Made by a program: the position numbers and the translations under genes. Positions 46,227-55,198 of a stretch of 64,000 nt of DNA are shown in pieces. Position 1 is the first letter of the stretch. Each line of letters starts with the position of its first letter. The notes under the pieces are model-generated. The model did not search any database. It was not told the origin of the DNA and saw only the letters and a program-made list of their open reading frames with translations. The DNA is from Comamonas fluminis. Lineage in GTDB: Bacteria > Pseudomonadota > Gammaproteobacteria > Burkholderiales > Burkholderiaceae_C. The stretch spans positions 2,183,501-2,247,500 of the forward strand of contig NZ_CP066783.1 of the NCBI RefSeq assembly GCF_019186805.1. The letters run 5' to 3'.

Positions 46227-47720
46227 ATGGATCACGCAAACAACCTCCCACCCCGCCAGCAGACTGGCGCAGCAGCCACTGCGCCGCCCCGGCTGAACTA
46301 TCCGCGCGCCGCGCTGGCGCTGCTGTCACTGGCCCAGCTCATGATTGCGCTGGACGCAACGATTGTTTTTGTGGCGCTGGACGCCATGGGGCATCACCTG
46401 CAACTGGCGCCGCACCATCTGCAATGGGTGATCAGCGGCTACAGCGTGGCCTTTGGCGGCTGCCTGCTGCTGGGCGGGCGCTGCGCCGATCTGCTGGGCC
46501 AGCGCCGCATGTATGTGCTGGCCATGGCGCTGTTCGGCCTGGCATCTTTGGCGGGCGGTTTTGCCACGGAGGCATGGCTGCTGATTGCGGCCCGGGCCGC
46601 CCAGGGCGTGGGGGCAGCGCTATTGTTTCCGGCAACCCTGGCCATGATTAACACGCTGTACCGCCCTGGCGCCGAGCGCAACCGGGCGCTTGCGGTGTGG
46701 AGCATGGCCAGCGCGGCAGGTCTGGCAGCAGGCGCTTTGCTGGGTGGTGTGCTGACGCAATGGCTGGGCTGGAACTGGGTGCTGTGGGTGCTGGTGCCGG
46801 TGGCCTGGCCTTGCGCGCTGGCGGCGCTGCGCTATCTGCCCGCCATGCCCAGTGTGCTGCGCCAGCAGCGCCGCTTTGATGTGGCAGGCTGTATCAGCGT
46901 CACGCTGGGCAGCAGCCTGCTGGTGACGGGGCTGGTGCAAGGGCCTGAGTGGGGCTGGCTGGATGCGCGCACGCTGGCCGTGCTGTTGGTGGCAGGGCTG
47001 GCGCTGGCCGCCTTCTTTGCCATTGAAAAACGGGTGGCTGCCCCACTGATGCCGCTGGCCATGCTGAAAGTGCGCGGGCTGCAGCAGGCCATGCTGCTGA
47101 CGCTGCTGTTCATGAGTTGCTATGGCGTGCAGTACTACTTTCTGGGCTTGTATTTTCAGCAGGTACTGGGCTGGAGCCCGCTGCAGGCGGGGCTGGCCTT
47201 TGTGCTGCCCACCATTGTCTGCACCGCAGGTATTCGCTGGGCGGAACGTGGCCTGGCGCGCCGCAGCGCCCGCACCGTGCTGATGGCGGGCTGGGCTGCG
47301 GGTCTGCTGGGCTTGGTCTGGACGGCTGCTGTGCTGCCGCTGGCAGGCAACTACTGGTGGCTGGTGCCGGGCTTTATCGTGATGAGCATTGGTCAGGGCG
47401 CCAGCTGGACAGGCATGTGGGTGCTGGTGGGCGAGGGCATTGCGCCCCAGCAGCAGGGCGTGGCTTCTGGCGTGGCGGCTACGGCCCAGCAGGTGGGTGC
47501 GGCGCTGGGGCTGGCAGTGCTGGTCATGGTGGCGGCGCGGCCGGTGGCGCAGTTGCGGGCGGCAGGCGAAGTCAGCGCACAGGCCTTGGGTCAAGCCAAT
47601 GCGCTGGGCCTGCAGCATGCGGAATGGGGCACGGCGGTGATTGCGCTGGTGGCGCTGCTGGTCTGCGCCGCTATGGGGCGCAAGCCGCAGCTTAAGGCTC
47701 TGAAACCGCAAACTTGCTGA
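46227..47720 (+). CDS. DHA2-family (EmrB/QacA-like) MFS exporter
   Basis: A 497-residue transporter with about fourteen hydrophobic helices. The loop 2-3 motif GGRCADLLGQRRMYVLAMALFGLASL and the helix 5 block LLFPATLAMINTLYRPGAERNRALAVWSMASAAGLAAGALLGGVL are typical of drug:H+ antiporters. It should pump out a toxic compound under control of the divergent LysR protein. The ATG at 46227 is chosen over the GTG one codon upstream. A family A hairpin follows the stop. Confidence 0.85.
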   Translation: MDHANNLPPRQQTGAAATAPPRLNYPRAALALLSLAQLMIALDATIVFVALDAMGHHLQLAPHHLQWVISGYSVAFGGCLLLGGRCADLLGQRRMYVLAMALFGLASLAGGFATEAWLLIAARAAQGVGAALLFPATLAMINTLYRPGAERNRALAVWSMASAAGLAAGALLGGVLTQWLGWNWVLWVLVPVAWPCALAALRYLPAMPSVLRQQRRFDVAGCISVTLGSSLLVTGLVQGPEWGWLDARTLAVLLVAGLALAAFFAIEKRVAAPLMPLAMLKVRGLQQAMLLTLLFMSCYGVQYYFLGLYFQQVLGWSPLQAGLAFVLPTIVCTAGIRWAERGLARRSARTVLMAGWAAGLLGLVWTAAVLPLAGNYWWLVPGFIVMSIGQGASWTGMWVLVGEGIAPQQQGVASGVAATAQQVGAALGLAVLVMVAARPVAQLRAAGEVSAQALGQANALGLQHAEWGTAVIALVALLVCAAMGRKPQLKALKPQTC

Positions 47721-47738
47721 GAACCCGTTTGATGTGAA

Positions 47739-47779
47739 AAGAGCTTCCAGCGCTTGTTGGATAAGCGCTGGAAGCTCTT
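47739..47779. terminator. Family A hairpin, bidirectional terminator
   Basis: AAGAGCTTCCAGCGCTT and AAGCGCTGGAAGCTCTT form a perfect 17-bp stem with a 7-base loop, followed by GTTTTGATAG. It lies between the convergent exporter and ABC genes and probably ends both. Confidence 0.75.
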
Positions 47780-47807
47780 GTTTTGATAGTAATGGCCGGG
47801 CTTGGGT

Positions 47808-48602
47808 TTAGCTCAGCAGCAGGGCGTCATCCGCCAGCTTTTCACCGCGCACCTTCTCGAACATATGCAGCAGGTCGGGCACATCCATCTTGGCGCGCTC
47901 TTCACCGCTGACGTCCAGCACCACATTGCCCTGGTGCAGCATGACAGTACGCGTGCCCACGTCCAGCGCCTGGCGCATGCTGTGCGTCACCATCATGGTG
48001 GTCAGCTTGGCTTCCTTGACGATACGGTCTGTGAGCTGCAGCACAAAGTCTGCGGTGCGCGGGTCCAGCGCGGCGGTGTGCTCGTCCAGCAGCAGAATGC
48101 GCGAGGGCTGCAGCGCCGCCATCAGCAGGCTCACGGCCTGACGCTGGCCGCCCGAGAGTAGGCCGATACGGTCGGTCAAACGGTTTTCCAGGCCTAGGCC
48201 CAGCGTGGCCAGACGCTCGCGGTACAGCTCGCGGTTGGAGGCTTTGACTGCCTTGGACAGGCCACGGAAATTGCCGCGCTCATGCGCCAGAGCCATGTTT
48301 TCTTCGATGGACAGGTCTTCGCAGGTGCCCGCCATGGGGTCCTGAAACACGCGGGCCACTTGTTTGGAGCGGTTCCAGACGGGCATGCGTGTCATGTCGA
48401 TACCGGCGATTTCGATCTTGCCCTTGTCCACGCTCTGGTCGCCAGAGACGCAGTTCAGAAACGTTGATTTGCCCGCGCCATTGGAGCCGATGACGGTGAC
48501 GAACTGCCCGTCAGGGATGGACAGCGACAGGCCGCGCAGGGCACGCGTCTCAATGGGCGTGCCGGGGTTGAAGGTCAGTTCCAGGTTTTGTGCGTTCAGC
48601 AT
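47808..48602 (-). CDS. ABC transporter ATPase (COG1101-type)
   Basis: A 264-residue ATPase. Walker A GSNGAGKSTFLN, the signature LLSGGQRQAVSLLMA and Walker B ILLLDEHTAALDP are intact. It drives the permease and binding protein encoded just upstream. The set (ATPase, permease, PF04392-type binding protein) corresponds to the COG1101/4120/2984 systems, of which some are called TrpXYZ or tryptophan/tyrosine importers. The ligand here is not proven. Last gene of a leftward three-gene operon. Confidence 0.88.
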   Translation of the reverse strand: MLNAQNLELTFNPGTPIETRALRGLSLSIPDGQFVTVIGSNGAGKSTFLNCVSGDQSVDKGKIEIAGIDMTRMPVWNRSKQVARVFQDPMAGTCEDLSIEENMALAHERGNFRGLSKAVKASNRELYRERLATLGLGLENRLTDRIGLLSGGQRQAVSLLMAALQPSRILLLDEHTAALDPRTADFVLQLTDRIVKEAKLTTMMVTHSMRQALDVGTRTVMLHQGNVVLDVSGEERAKMDVPDLLHMFEKVRGEKLADDALLLS

Positions 48603-48623
48603 GGTGTTCTCCGCATTCCTTCT

Positions 48624-49508
48624 TTACTTGCGCTTGCCCATTTTTTTCTTGATTTGCGGAATGATCAGCGCAATGGTCACCAGCACGGCAGTTACCAGGT
48701 TCAAATCCTGTGCCTTCAGGCCAATGGCGTCGATATTGAGCGCTGCGGCGATGAAGAAGCGATAGACCACCGCGCCCAGCACCACGGCCAGCGTGGCCCA
48801 GATGATCTTGCGCGAAGGCAAAATGGTTTCGCCCACGATCACGGCGGCCAGGCCGATGACGATGGTGCCGATGCCCATGGAAATATCAGAGCCGCCCTGG
48901 GTCTGCACAAACAGTGCGCCTGCCAGGCCAACCAGACCGTTGGAGATGGCCATGCCCAGCAAGATCATGGCGCCGGTGTTCACGCCCTGGGCGCGGGCCA
49001 TGCGGGCGTTGGAGCCGGTGGAGCGAATGGCCAGACCGCGTTCGGTGGCAAAGAACCAGTCCAGTGCCAGCTTGGCCACGATGACAAAGCCCAGCATGAT
49101 GATGGGGCGCATCACATAGTCAGGAACGCTCTCGGGCTGCAGCATGGTGAACAGCGTGGGTTCATTGATCAGCGGCACATTGGGGCCGCCCATGATGCGC
49201 AGGTTGACGGAGTACAGGCCAATCATCATCAGGATGGAGGCCAGCAGGTCCATGATCTTGAGCTTGACGTTGAGCCAGCCGGTAATCAGGCCTGCAACAG
49301 CACCCGCCGCCGTGCCAGCCAGCGTGGCAAGCCAGGGGTTGGTGCCCGTGGAAATCAGAATGGCGCAGACAGCGCCGCCCAGCGGGAAGCTGCCATCGAC
49401 CGTGAGGTCGGGAAAGCGCAGCAAGCGAAACGAGATGAAGACGCCCAGCGCCACCAGGCTGAAGATCAGGCCAATTTCAATGGCACCGAGTACGGAAAAT
49501 AAAGACAT
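48624..49508 (-). CDS. ABC transporter permease (COG4120-type)
   Basis: A 294-residue integral membrane protein with eight to nine hydrophobic helices, of the LivH-like permease branch. LRFPDLTVDGSFPLGGAV near the N-terminus and RMARAQGVNTGAMILLGMAISNGLVGLAGALFVQTQG in the middle are the hallmark blocks; the latter includes the ATPase-coupling loop. It forms the channel of the importer and lies 21 bases before the ATPase gene. Confidence 0.88.
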   Translation of the reverse strand: MSLFSVLGAIEIGLIFSLVALGVFISFRLLRFPDLTVDGSFPLGGAVCAILISTGTNPWLATLAGTAAGAVAGLITGWLNVKLKIMDLLASILMMIGLYSVNLRIMGGPNVPLINEPTLFTMLQPESVPDYVMRPIIMLGFVIVAKLALDWFFATERGLAIRSTGSNARMARAQGVNTGAMILLGMAISNGLVGLAGALFVQTQGGSDISMGIGTIVIGLAAVIVGETILPSRKIIWATLAVVLGAVVYRFFIAAALNIDAIGLKAQDLNLVTAVLVTIALIIPQIKKKMGKRK

Positions 49509-49621
49509 AGAGAGAGCGACAGGCGCGGCAGACGTCTAAAAAAATCGGCAGGGCCATGTTGCCACGGCACCTGCCGCTGTGCTGGCGCTGCACGGGGCAA
49601 CGCTAGCGACAGGTTGGGGGT

Positions 49622-50590
49622 TTACTTGACCACCGTAGCAGCGGCCTTGACCAGGGCGTCGGACAGTTTCACGCCTTGCTTTTCAGCAGCGCCGGGGTTC
49701 ACGAACAGTTCCATCTTGGTGGAGACTTCGGGCTTGATGTCGCCGGGCTTTTCGCCCTTCAGAATGCGCACCACCATGCGGCCGGTCTGCTCGCCCAGAT
49801 CACGGTAGTTGATACCGTAGGCAGCCACGGCGCCGCGCTTGACGGAGTCGGTGTCAGAAGCCACCAGAGGAATCTTGGCATCCTGACCCACCTTGACCAG
49901 CGACTCGTAGGCCGAGACCACGTTGTTGTCGGTGTTGGTATAGATCACATCCACCTTGCCCACCAGCGAGCGAGCGGCGCTGGAGACGTCCACCGAGCGG
50001 GGAGCTGCAGCGGTCACCAGTGTCCAGCCCATCTTGGGCAGCAGGGCTTGCAGTTCCTTCACGACCACAGCGGAGTTGGCTTCGCCGGGGTTGTAAACCA
50101 TGCCAATGCGCTTGGCGTTGGGGGCCACTTGCTTGACCAGATCCATCTGCTTGTCCAGCGCCAGCAGGTCGGACACGCCAGTCACATTGTTCTTGGAGGG
50201 CTCCCAGCTGGGCACCAGCTTGGCGGCCACGGGGTCGGTCACGGCGGAGAACACCACGGGCACGGACTTGGTCGAAGCGATCACGGCCTGTGCGGAAGGT
50301 GTGGCGATGGCAACGATGGCGTCAGGCTTGTCGCCCACGAACTTGCGGGCGATCTGAGCGGCGGTGCCGGTGTTGCCCTGGGCGCTCTGGTACTGCCACT
50401 TCAGGCTCTTGCCGTCTTCGTAGCCGGCGGCCTTGAGGGCATCTTTCACGCCATCGCGCACGGCGTCCAGCGCGGGGTGCTCAACGATGGCGGTCACGGC
50501 CACCGATTTGGTGTCGGCTGCATAAGCGCCGGTGATGGCGGAAATTGCCAAGGCCACTGCACCCAGACGGGCCCAAGACTGCTGCTTCAT
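49622..50590 (-). CDS. ABC transporter substrate-binding protein (COG2984-type)
   Basis: A 322-residue periplasmic binding protein with a Sec signal ending at GAYA. The family (PF04392) blocks are clear: SVAVTAIVEHPALDAVRDGVKDALKAAGYEDGKSLKWQYQSAQGN, DAIVAIATPSAQAV, PVVFSAVTDPVAAKLV, RIGMVYNPGEANS and VASDTDSVKRGAVAAYGINYRDLGEQTG. Known members bind aromatic amino acids or similar ligands. GGAG precedes the start. First gene of the operon; 113 bases separate it from the permease gene. Confidence 0.88.
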   Translation of the reverse strand: MKQQSWARLGAVALAISAITGAYAADTKSVAVTAIVEHPALDAVRDGVKDALKAAGYEDGKSLKWQYQSAQGNTGTAAQIARKFVGDKPDAIVAIATPSAQAVIASTKSVPVVFSAVTDPVAAKLVPSWEPSKNNVTGVSDLLALDKQMDLVKQVAPNAKRIGMVYNPGEANSAVVVKELQALLPKMGWTLVTAAAPRSVDVSSAARSLVGKVDVIYTNTDNNVVSAYESLVKVGQDAKIPLVASDTDSVKRGAVAAYGINYRDLGEQTGRMVVRILKGEKPGDIKPEVSTKMELFVNPGAAEKQGVKLSDALVKAAATVVK

Positions 50591-51135
50591 GTGTATCTCC
50601 AGCGTTTGTTGTGTATTCCAGATGAATTAAGACCGCTGCGATTGGATACACAGCGCCTTGCGGCAAAGTCTACTGCACCGCTTCGCCTGTCTTGCGCCCG
50701 CACATAACCCGGTTTATCCCTATACAGAATTTGCCAAAAAATGGCATGAAAGCTGCAGAAAACAGGTTTTTTATGGTTTAAGAGTGCGGCAATGCGTGGA
50801 ATGTGAATGCAATTTTGCGTCGTCAAAGGCATTTATGGCGTTGTGGTGTGCATTTTTCCTGCGCGTCGGTGCGCTGGATGGCTGAATTTCATACGGGTTG
50901 CTTATTTTTTGAACATGCAAGGCTAAGCTGGGCGTTGGCGCCTGACGCTGCAACCCGGCTTGAGAGGCCGGATGCTTGCGGTAACAAAAATTCACTCAGT
51001 GCCAGATTGGGGTGACGGATTCCGGCATCTCGGTCATGCCCAGCTCTGCACAAAATGGCCGCGCATGAAAAAAGCCTGTGCGGCAACAGCAGCACAGGCT
51101 TTTTGAGGGAGGGCAGAGGCCAAATAGCCAGGCGT
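50591..51135. other. Intergenic region between ABC operon and ETF-QO gene
   Basis: No gene is called in these 545 bases. The left part must hold the ABC operon promoter. A short dyad TGCCA/TGGCA (minus strand) lies near 50732-50746 in an A-rich stretch. The right end holds the ETF-QO terminator at 51068-51104. Two short open frames lack ribosome sites or known motifs. Confidence 0.5.
51068..51104 (-). terminator. Intrinsic terminator of the ETF-QO gene
   Basis: AAAAAAGCCTGTGC and GCACAGGCTTTTT pair around a 10-base loop; the T-run on the minus strand ends the leftward transcript. Confidence 0.85.
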
Positions 51136-52839
51136 TTACATGCCCGAGTAGTTCGGGCCACCGCCGCCTTCAGGCGTCACCCAGACGATGTTCTGGGTGG
51201 GGTCCTTGATGTCGCAGGTCTTGCAGTGCACGCAGTTCTGGGCGTTGATCTGCAGGCGTTGTTTGCCAGCGGTGGCTTCGTCTTCCACAAACTCGTACAC
51301 ACCAGCGGGGCAGTAGCGCTGCTCGGGGCCGGCGAACTTGGCCAGGTTGACGTTGACGGGAACGCTTGCGTCCTTGAGCGTCAGGTGCGCAGGCTGGTTT
51401 TCCGCATGGTTGGTGCTGCTGATGAACACGCTGGAGAGGCGGTCAAAGGTCAGCTTGCCATCGGGCTTGGGGTACTCGATAGGAGTGCACTCGGCCGCAG
51501 GCTTCAGGTAGGCGTGGTCGGGCTTGTTGCGGTGCAGCGTCCAAGGGATGTTGCCGCGCAGCACGAACTGCTCCAGGCCGTTCATGATGGAAGCGGTAGT
51601 CAGGCCCTTCTTGAACCAGGCCTTGAAGTTGCGCGCCTTCCACAGCTCTTCATACAGCCAGCTGTTTTCAAAGGCGTGGGTATAGGCGTTCAGCTCATCG
51701 TGCTGGCGGCCAGCCACCAGGGCGTCATAGGCGGCTTCGGCGGCCAGCATGCCGGTCTTGATGGCTGCGTGGCTGCCCTTGATGCGGCTGACGTTCAGGA
51801 AACCGGCTTCGCAGCCCACCAGCGCGCCGCCGGGGAAGACAAAGCGTGGCAGGCTGGAGATGCCGCCCGCCGTGATGGCACGGGCGCCGTAGCTGATGCG
51901 CTTGCCGGGCTTGATGCCCTTGGCTTCGTCGCCTTCCAGGTAGTAGCGGATGTTGGGGTGGGTCTTCCAGCGCTGCATTTCCTCGAAAGGAGACAGGTAG
52001 GGGTTGGAATAGTCCAGACCGGTGATGAAGCCCAGCGTGACCAGGTTGTCTTCCAGGTGGTAGAGGAAAGCGCCGCCGTAGGTGTCGCTCTTCATGGGCC
52101 AGCCAGCGGTGTGCACCACCATGCCAGGCTTGTGACGGGCGGGGTCGATTTCCCACAGTTCCTTGATGCCAATGCCGTAAGTCTGCGGGTCGCGGTTGGC
52201 GTCCAGCGAGTACTTGGCAATGACTTGCTTGCCCAGGTGGCCGCGTGCGCCTTCGGCAAACACGGTGTACTTGGCGTGCAGTTCCATGCCCAGCTGGAAG
52301 TCGCCGGTAGGCTCGCCATCCTTGCCCACCCCCATATTGCCGGTGGCCACGCCCTTGACGGAGCCGTCTTCGTTGTAGAGCACTTCGGCAGCCGCAAAGC
52401 CGGGGAAGATTTCCACGCCCAGGGCTTCAGCCTGCTCGGCCAGCCACTTGGTGACATAGCCCAGGCGCACGATGTAGTTGCCTTCGTTGTGGAAGCACTT
52501 GGGCAGCAGCCAGTTAGGCGTGCGCAGCGATGCTTTCTCGCCCAGGAAGACCATGGCGTCTTCGGTCACGGGCTGGTTCAGCGGCGCGCCTTTTTCCTTC
52601 CAGTCAGGGATCAGCTCAGTCAGGGCGCGAGGGTCCATGATGGCGCCGGACAGCGTATGGGCGCCAGGCTCGGAGCCTTTTTCCAGCACGACAACGGAGA
52701 CATCCTGGCCTTTTTCTGCCGCCAGCTGCTTGAGGCGGATGGCGGTGGCCAGGCCACCGGGGCCGCCGCCCACTACCACCACGTCATATTCCATGGCTTC
52801 GCGCGGGCCGAACTGGGCCAGGATTTCTTCGTTTGTCAT
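51136..52839 (-). CDS. Electron-transfer flavoprotein:ubiquinone oxidoreductase
   Basis: A 567-residue inner-membrane-associated flavoprotein that passes electrons from ETF (fatty-acid and amino-acid oxidation) to ubiquinone. The FAD site is YDVVVVGGGPGGLATAIRLKQLA; HTLSGAIMDPRAL and ARGHLGKQVI are family blocks; GGAFLYHLEDNLVTLGFITGLDY lies in the quinone domain. The C-terminal [4Fe-4S] site has cysteines in RYCPAGVYE and CVHCKTCDIKDPTQNIVW. The start at 52839 (MTNEEILAQ) is where similarity begins. No etfAB genes are nearby. Confidence 0.95.
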   Translation of the reverse strand: MTNEEILAQFGPREAMEYDVVVVGGGPGGLATAIRLKQLAAEKGQDVSVVVLEKGSEPGAHTLSGAIMDPRALTELIPDWKEKGAPLNQPVTEDAMVFLGEKASLRTPNWLLPKCFHNEGNYIVRLGYVTKWLAEQAEALGVEIFPGFAAAEVLYNEDGSVKGVATGNMGVGKDGEPTGDFQLGMELHAKYTVFAEGARGHLGKQVIAKYSLDANRDPQTYGIGIKELWEIDPARHKPGMVVHTAGWPMKSDTYGGAFLYHLEDNLVTLGFITGLDYSNPYLSPFEEMQRWKTHPNIRYYLEGDEAKGIKPGKRISYGARAITAGGISSLPRFVFPGGALVGCEAGFLNVSRIKGSHAAIKTGMLAAEAAYDALVAGRQHDELNAYTHAFENSWLYEELWKARNFKAWFKKGLTTASIMNGLEQFVLRGNIPWTLHRNKPDHAYLKPAAECTPIEYPKPDGKLTFDRLSSVFISSTNHAENQPAHLTLKDASVPVNVNLAKFAGPEQRYCPAGVYEFVEDEATAGKQRLQINAQNCVHCKTCDIKDPTQNIVWVTPEGGGGPNYSGM

Positions 52840-53100
52840 CGGGAGAGTCTCGCTTGAATAATGAATTGGGAAAGCTGGCTGCGCGGTCAGGTTGCAAAGA
52901 TGTTGCAAAAACCGCAATGCGGGCGATTCTATGCTGTGACACCCGCACGCACGTGCAGAACAGGGGACAGTCTCTGACTCGCAATTGCGGCAAAGTCTCT
53001 AGGCTAGTGGCGCGGCAAAGCGGCGCCATCCCTCAAAGCAACTAGAACGGGCGGAGTATGCAAAACTGCTCAAGCTCAATGAATAAGGAGGCAGGCTGCT

Positions 53101-53526
53101 ATGAAAATTGAGATTCCTGAGCACAAAAAACTGGTCTATGAAACGCGGTTTGTGGTGCGCTGGGGCGATATGGATGCCATGGGGCATGTCAACAACACTC
53201 AGTATTTTCGCTATATGGAGACGGCGCGTATTGACTGGATGAGCAGCATCGGCGTCAACCCCGATCCCGGCGCGCAGGGGCCGGTCATCGTCAATGCCTT
53301 CTGCAATTTCTATCAGCAGCTCAGCTATCCGGACGAGGTGTTGCTGCGCATGTTTGTCAGCAACCCGGCGCGCACCACCTTTGAGACCTGGGCAACGATG
53401 GAGCGCGTGAACCAGCCGGGCGTGATCTGCGCAGCGGGTGGCGGGACGGTGATCTGGGTGGACTTCCCGCGCCAGAAGGCGACAGAGCTGCCAGAGGACG
53501 TGCGCGCCATGGTTAGCGCTGATTGA
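53101..53526 (+). CDS. 4-Hydroxybenzoyl-CoA thioesterase-like protein
   Basis: A 141-residue hotdog-fold thioesterase. The catalytic block RWGDMDAMGHVNNTQYFRYMETARIDWM matches the 4HBT/YbgC group, with Asp in DMDAMGHVNN as the active-site acid. It hydrolyses an acyl-CoA of unknown identity. AAGGAGG precedes the start. The AauR-like box lies four bases after its stop and belongs to the next gene. Confidence 0.85.
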   Translation: MKIEIPEHKKLVYETRFVVRWGDMDAMGHVNNTQYFRYMETARIDWMSSIGVNPDPGAQGPVIVNAFCNFYQQLSYPDEVLLRMFVSNPARTTFETWATMERVNQPGVICAAGGGTVIWVDFPRQKATELPEDVRAMVSAD

Positions 53527-53529
53527 GTG

Positions 53530-53543
53530 TTCGGAAATCCGAA
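53530..53543. promoter_or_regulatory. AauR-like upstream activating site
   Basis: TTCGGAAATCCGAA fits the inverted repeat TTCGG-N4-CCGAA described for AauR of Pseudomonas putida. It lies about 100 bases before the -24 box of the sigma-54 promoter, a normal distance for an enhancer. A related palindrome CGAAATTTCG stands at 53564-53573. Confidence 0.65.
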
Positions 53544-53580
53544 CTGGATGCGCTGAGCCTGTTCGAAATTTCGTTGCAGG

Positions 53581-53607
53581 TTATGCGCAAAAGTATGGTG
53601 CGCATAA
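53581..53607. promoter_or_regulatory. Perfect 9-bp inverted repeat upstream of the symporter gene
   Basis: TTATGCGCA and TGCGCATAA pair exactly across nine bases, between the AauR-like box and the sigma-54 promoter. It may bind IHF-like or a second specific regulator; it does not resemble the AauR box. Confidence 0.5.
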
Positions 53608-53639
53608 ACAAATCATGGGTTTAGGGTTTGCGAATGGGC

Positions 53640-53655
53640 TGGCACGGTCTGTGCT
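53640..53655 (+). promoter_or_regulatory. Sigma-54 promoter of the symporter gene
   Basis: TGGCACGGTCTGTGCT matches TGGCACG-N4-TTGCW at all but one position. GG and GC are separated by exactly ten bases. A GAFTGA-type activator is encoded 3.4 kb downstream. Confidence 0.75.
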
Positions 53656-53876
53656 TTAACAGAGGCAGGCCGCGTACGCGCGGTTGCTGAAGGACGGGTG
53701 CGTGGGCTGGAGGTTTCTCTGGCCCGCGCACCGGTCCGGAACCGGGGCAGGGCGACTAGGTGAATGGTGATTCGCTCAGATCGTCCTCCCCGGTTTTTGT
53801 TGCTGCCTGTGCTGCTTGTGAGTTGCGTGCTCACAGGCGCGCAGCGGCACAGAAACTGCAAACCAAGACTGAAACA

Positions 53877-55169
53877 ATGAAATCCAATCGCTTGACCATC
53901 ATGGTCCTTGCAGCCATGGTTCTGGGCGTGGTTGTGGGCTATCTGGTCCACATCTACGCTGCCTCGCCAGAGCAAGCCAAATCCATCGCCGCTTATCTGA
54001 GCATTCTTACGGATGTGTTCCTGCGCATGATCAAGATGATCATCGCGCCGCTGGTGTTTGCCACGCTGGTGGCGGGTCTGGCCAATATGGGCGATGCCAA
54101 GTCCGTAGGCCGCGTGGGCACGCGTGCGCTGGGCTGGTTTATTGCGGCCTCGTTCTGCTCGCTGTTTCTGGGCCTTTTCTACGCCAATGTGCTGAGGCCC
54201 GGTCATGGCCTGAATGTGGAACTGCCCACCAGTGCCGATGGGCTGGAGCTCAAGACATCGGCCTTGAACTTCAAGGATTTCATCACCCATGTCTTCCCCA
54301 AGAACATCTTTGAAGCCATGGCCACCAACGAGGTGCTGCAGATCCTGGTGTTTGCGCTCTTCTTTGGCATTGCGCTGGGCTATCTGAACCACCAGAAAAA
54401 GCACATGCTGGTGGGCCTGATGGAAGAGACCTCGCATGTCATGCTGCGCGTGACTGAGTATGTGATGCGCTTTGCGCCTCTGGGGGTGTTTGGTTCCGTG
54501 GCGGCCACGATTACCACCCACGGCCTGGGCATGCTGCTGGTGTTTGGCAAATTCCTGCTGGGCTTTTACATCGCACTGGCCACGCTGTGGGTGCTGCTGA
54601 CGATTGCGGGCTATCTGGTGCTGGGCAAGGACGTGTTCCGCCTGCTGTCGCTGATCCGCGGCCCTTTGCTGGTGGGCTTTTTCACGGCCAGCAGCGAATC
54701 GACGCTGCCCAAGCTGATGGAGCAGCTGGAAAAATTCGGCGTCAAGTCGCGCATCACAGGTTTTGTGCTGCCTCTGGGTTACTCGTTTAACCTGGATGGC
54801 TCCATGATCTACACCACGTTCCTGGCCATCTTTATTGCACAGGCCTACGGCATTGAGATGTCGCTGGCGGCGCAGATCACCATGCTGCTGGTGCTCATGA
54901 TCTCCAGCAAAGGCATTGCGGGCGTGCCGCGTGCTGCACTCGTGGTCGTGGCCGCAGTGCTGCCCATGTTCGGCCTGCCTGAGGCCGGCATCATGCTGAT
55001 TCTGGGCATCGACCACTTCCTCGATATGGGCCGCACCCTGACCAATGTGCTGGGTAACGCCATTGCCACTGCCGTGGTGGCCAAGTGGGAAGGTGAAGAG
55101 GGCATGGAGCCCGCTGGCGCTGGTGGTGCACACCTGCCTGCCGCCTCTGGTCAGACAGGCCAGGCCTGA
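53877..55169 (+). CDS. Dicarboxylate/amino-acid:cation symporter, GltP-like
   Basis: A 430-residue DAACS-family transporter with eight helices and two re-entrant loops. FFTASSESTLPKLMEQLEKFGV is the first serine-rich re-entrant loop, LGYSFNLDGSMIYTT the NMDGT-like helix, and SSKGIAGVPRAALVVVAAVLPMFGLPEAGIMLILGIDHFLDMGRTLTNVLGNAIATAVVAKWEG the second loop and last helix. The sequence GIAGVPRA and DHFLDMGRT is closer to GltP/GltT than to DctA (which has GAAGVTGSG), so glutamate and aspartate are the likely substrates. Controlled by a sigma-54 promoter. Confidence 0.85.
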   Translation: MKSNRLTIMVLAAMVLGVVVGYLVHIYAASPEQAKSIAAYLSILTDVFLRMIKMIIAPLVFATLVAGLANMGDAKSVGRVGTRALGWFIAASFCSLFLGLFYANVLRPGHGLNVELPTSADGLELKTSALNFKDFITHVFPKNIFEAMATNEVLQILVFALFFGIALGYLNHQKKHMLVGLMEETSHVMLRVTEYVMRFAPLGVFGSVAATITTHGLGMLLVFGKFLLGFYIALATLWVLLTIAGYLVLGKDVFRLLSLIRGPLLVGFFTASSESTLPKLMEQLEKFGVKSRITGFVLPLGYSFNLDGSMIYTTFLAIFIAQAYGIEMSLAAQITMLLVLMISSKGIAGVPRAALVVVAAVLPMFGLPEAGIMLILGIDHFLDMGRTLTNVLGNAIATAVVAKWEGEEGMEPAGAGGAHLPAASGQTGQA

Positions 55170-55198
55170 AACGCATAGTGCGGCTGGGCGCTGATACC

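Larger units (their letters stand above)
53527..53876. promoter_or_regulatory. Regulatory region of the symporter gene
   Basis: These 350 bases hold, in order, the AauR-like box, a CGAAATTTCG palindrome, the TTATGCGCA dyad and the sigma-54 promoter. About 220 bases of untranslated leader remain between the promoter and the start codon. An in-frame start at 53760 would extend the symporter by 39 non-membrane residues and is not preferred. Confidence 0.6.

Noticed and set aside
48690..48720. GGTTCAAATCC resembling a tRNA T-arm
   Set aside because: It lies inside the ABC permease gene and no acceptor or anticodon stem can be formed around it.
51055..52857. A 600-codon open frame on the plus strand over the ETF-QO gene
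   Set aside because: The opposite strand encodes an intact, conserved enzyme; this frame is a composition shadow.
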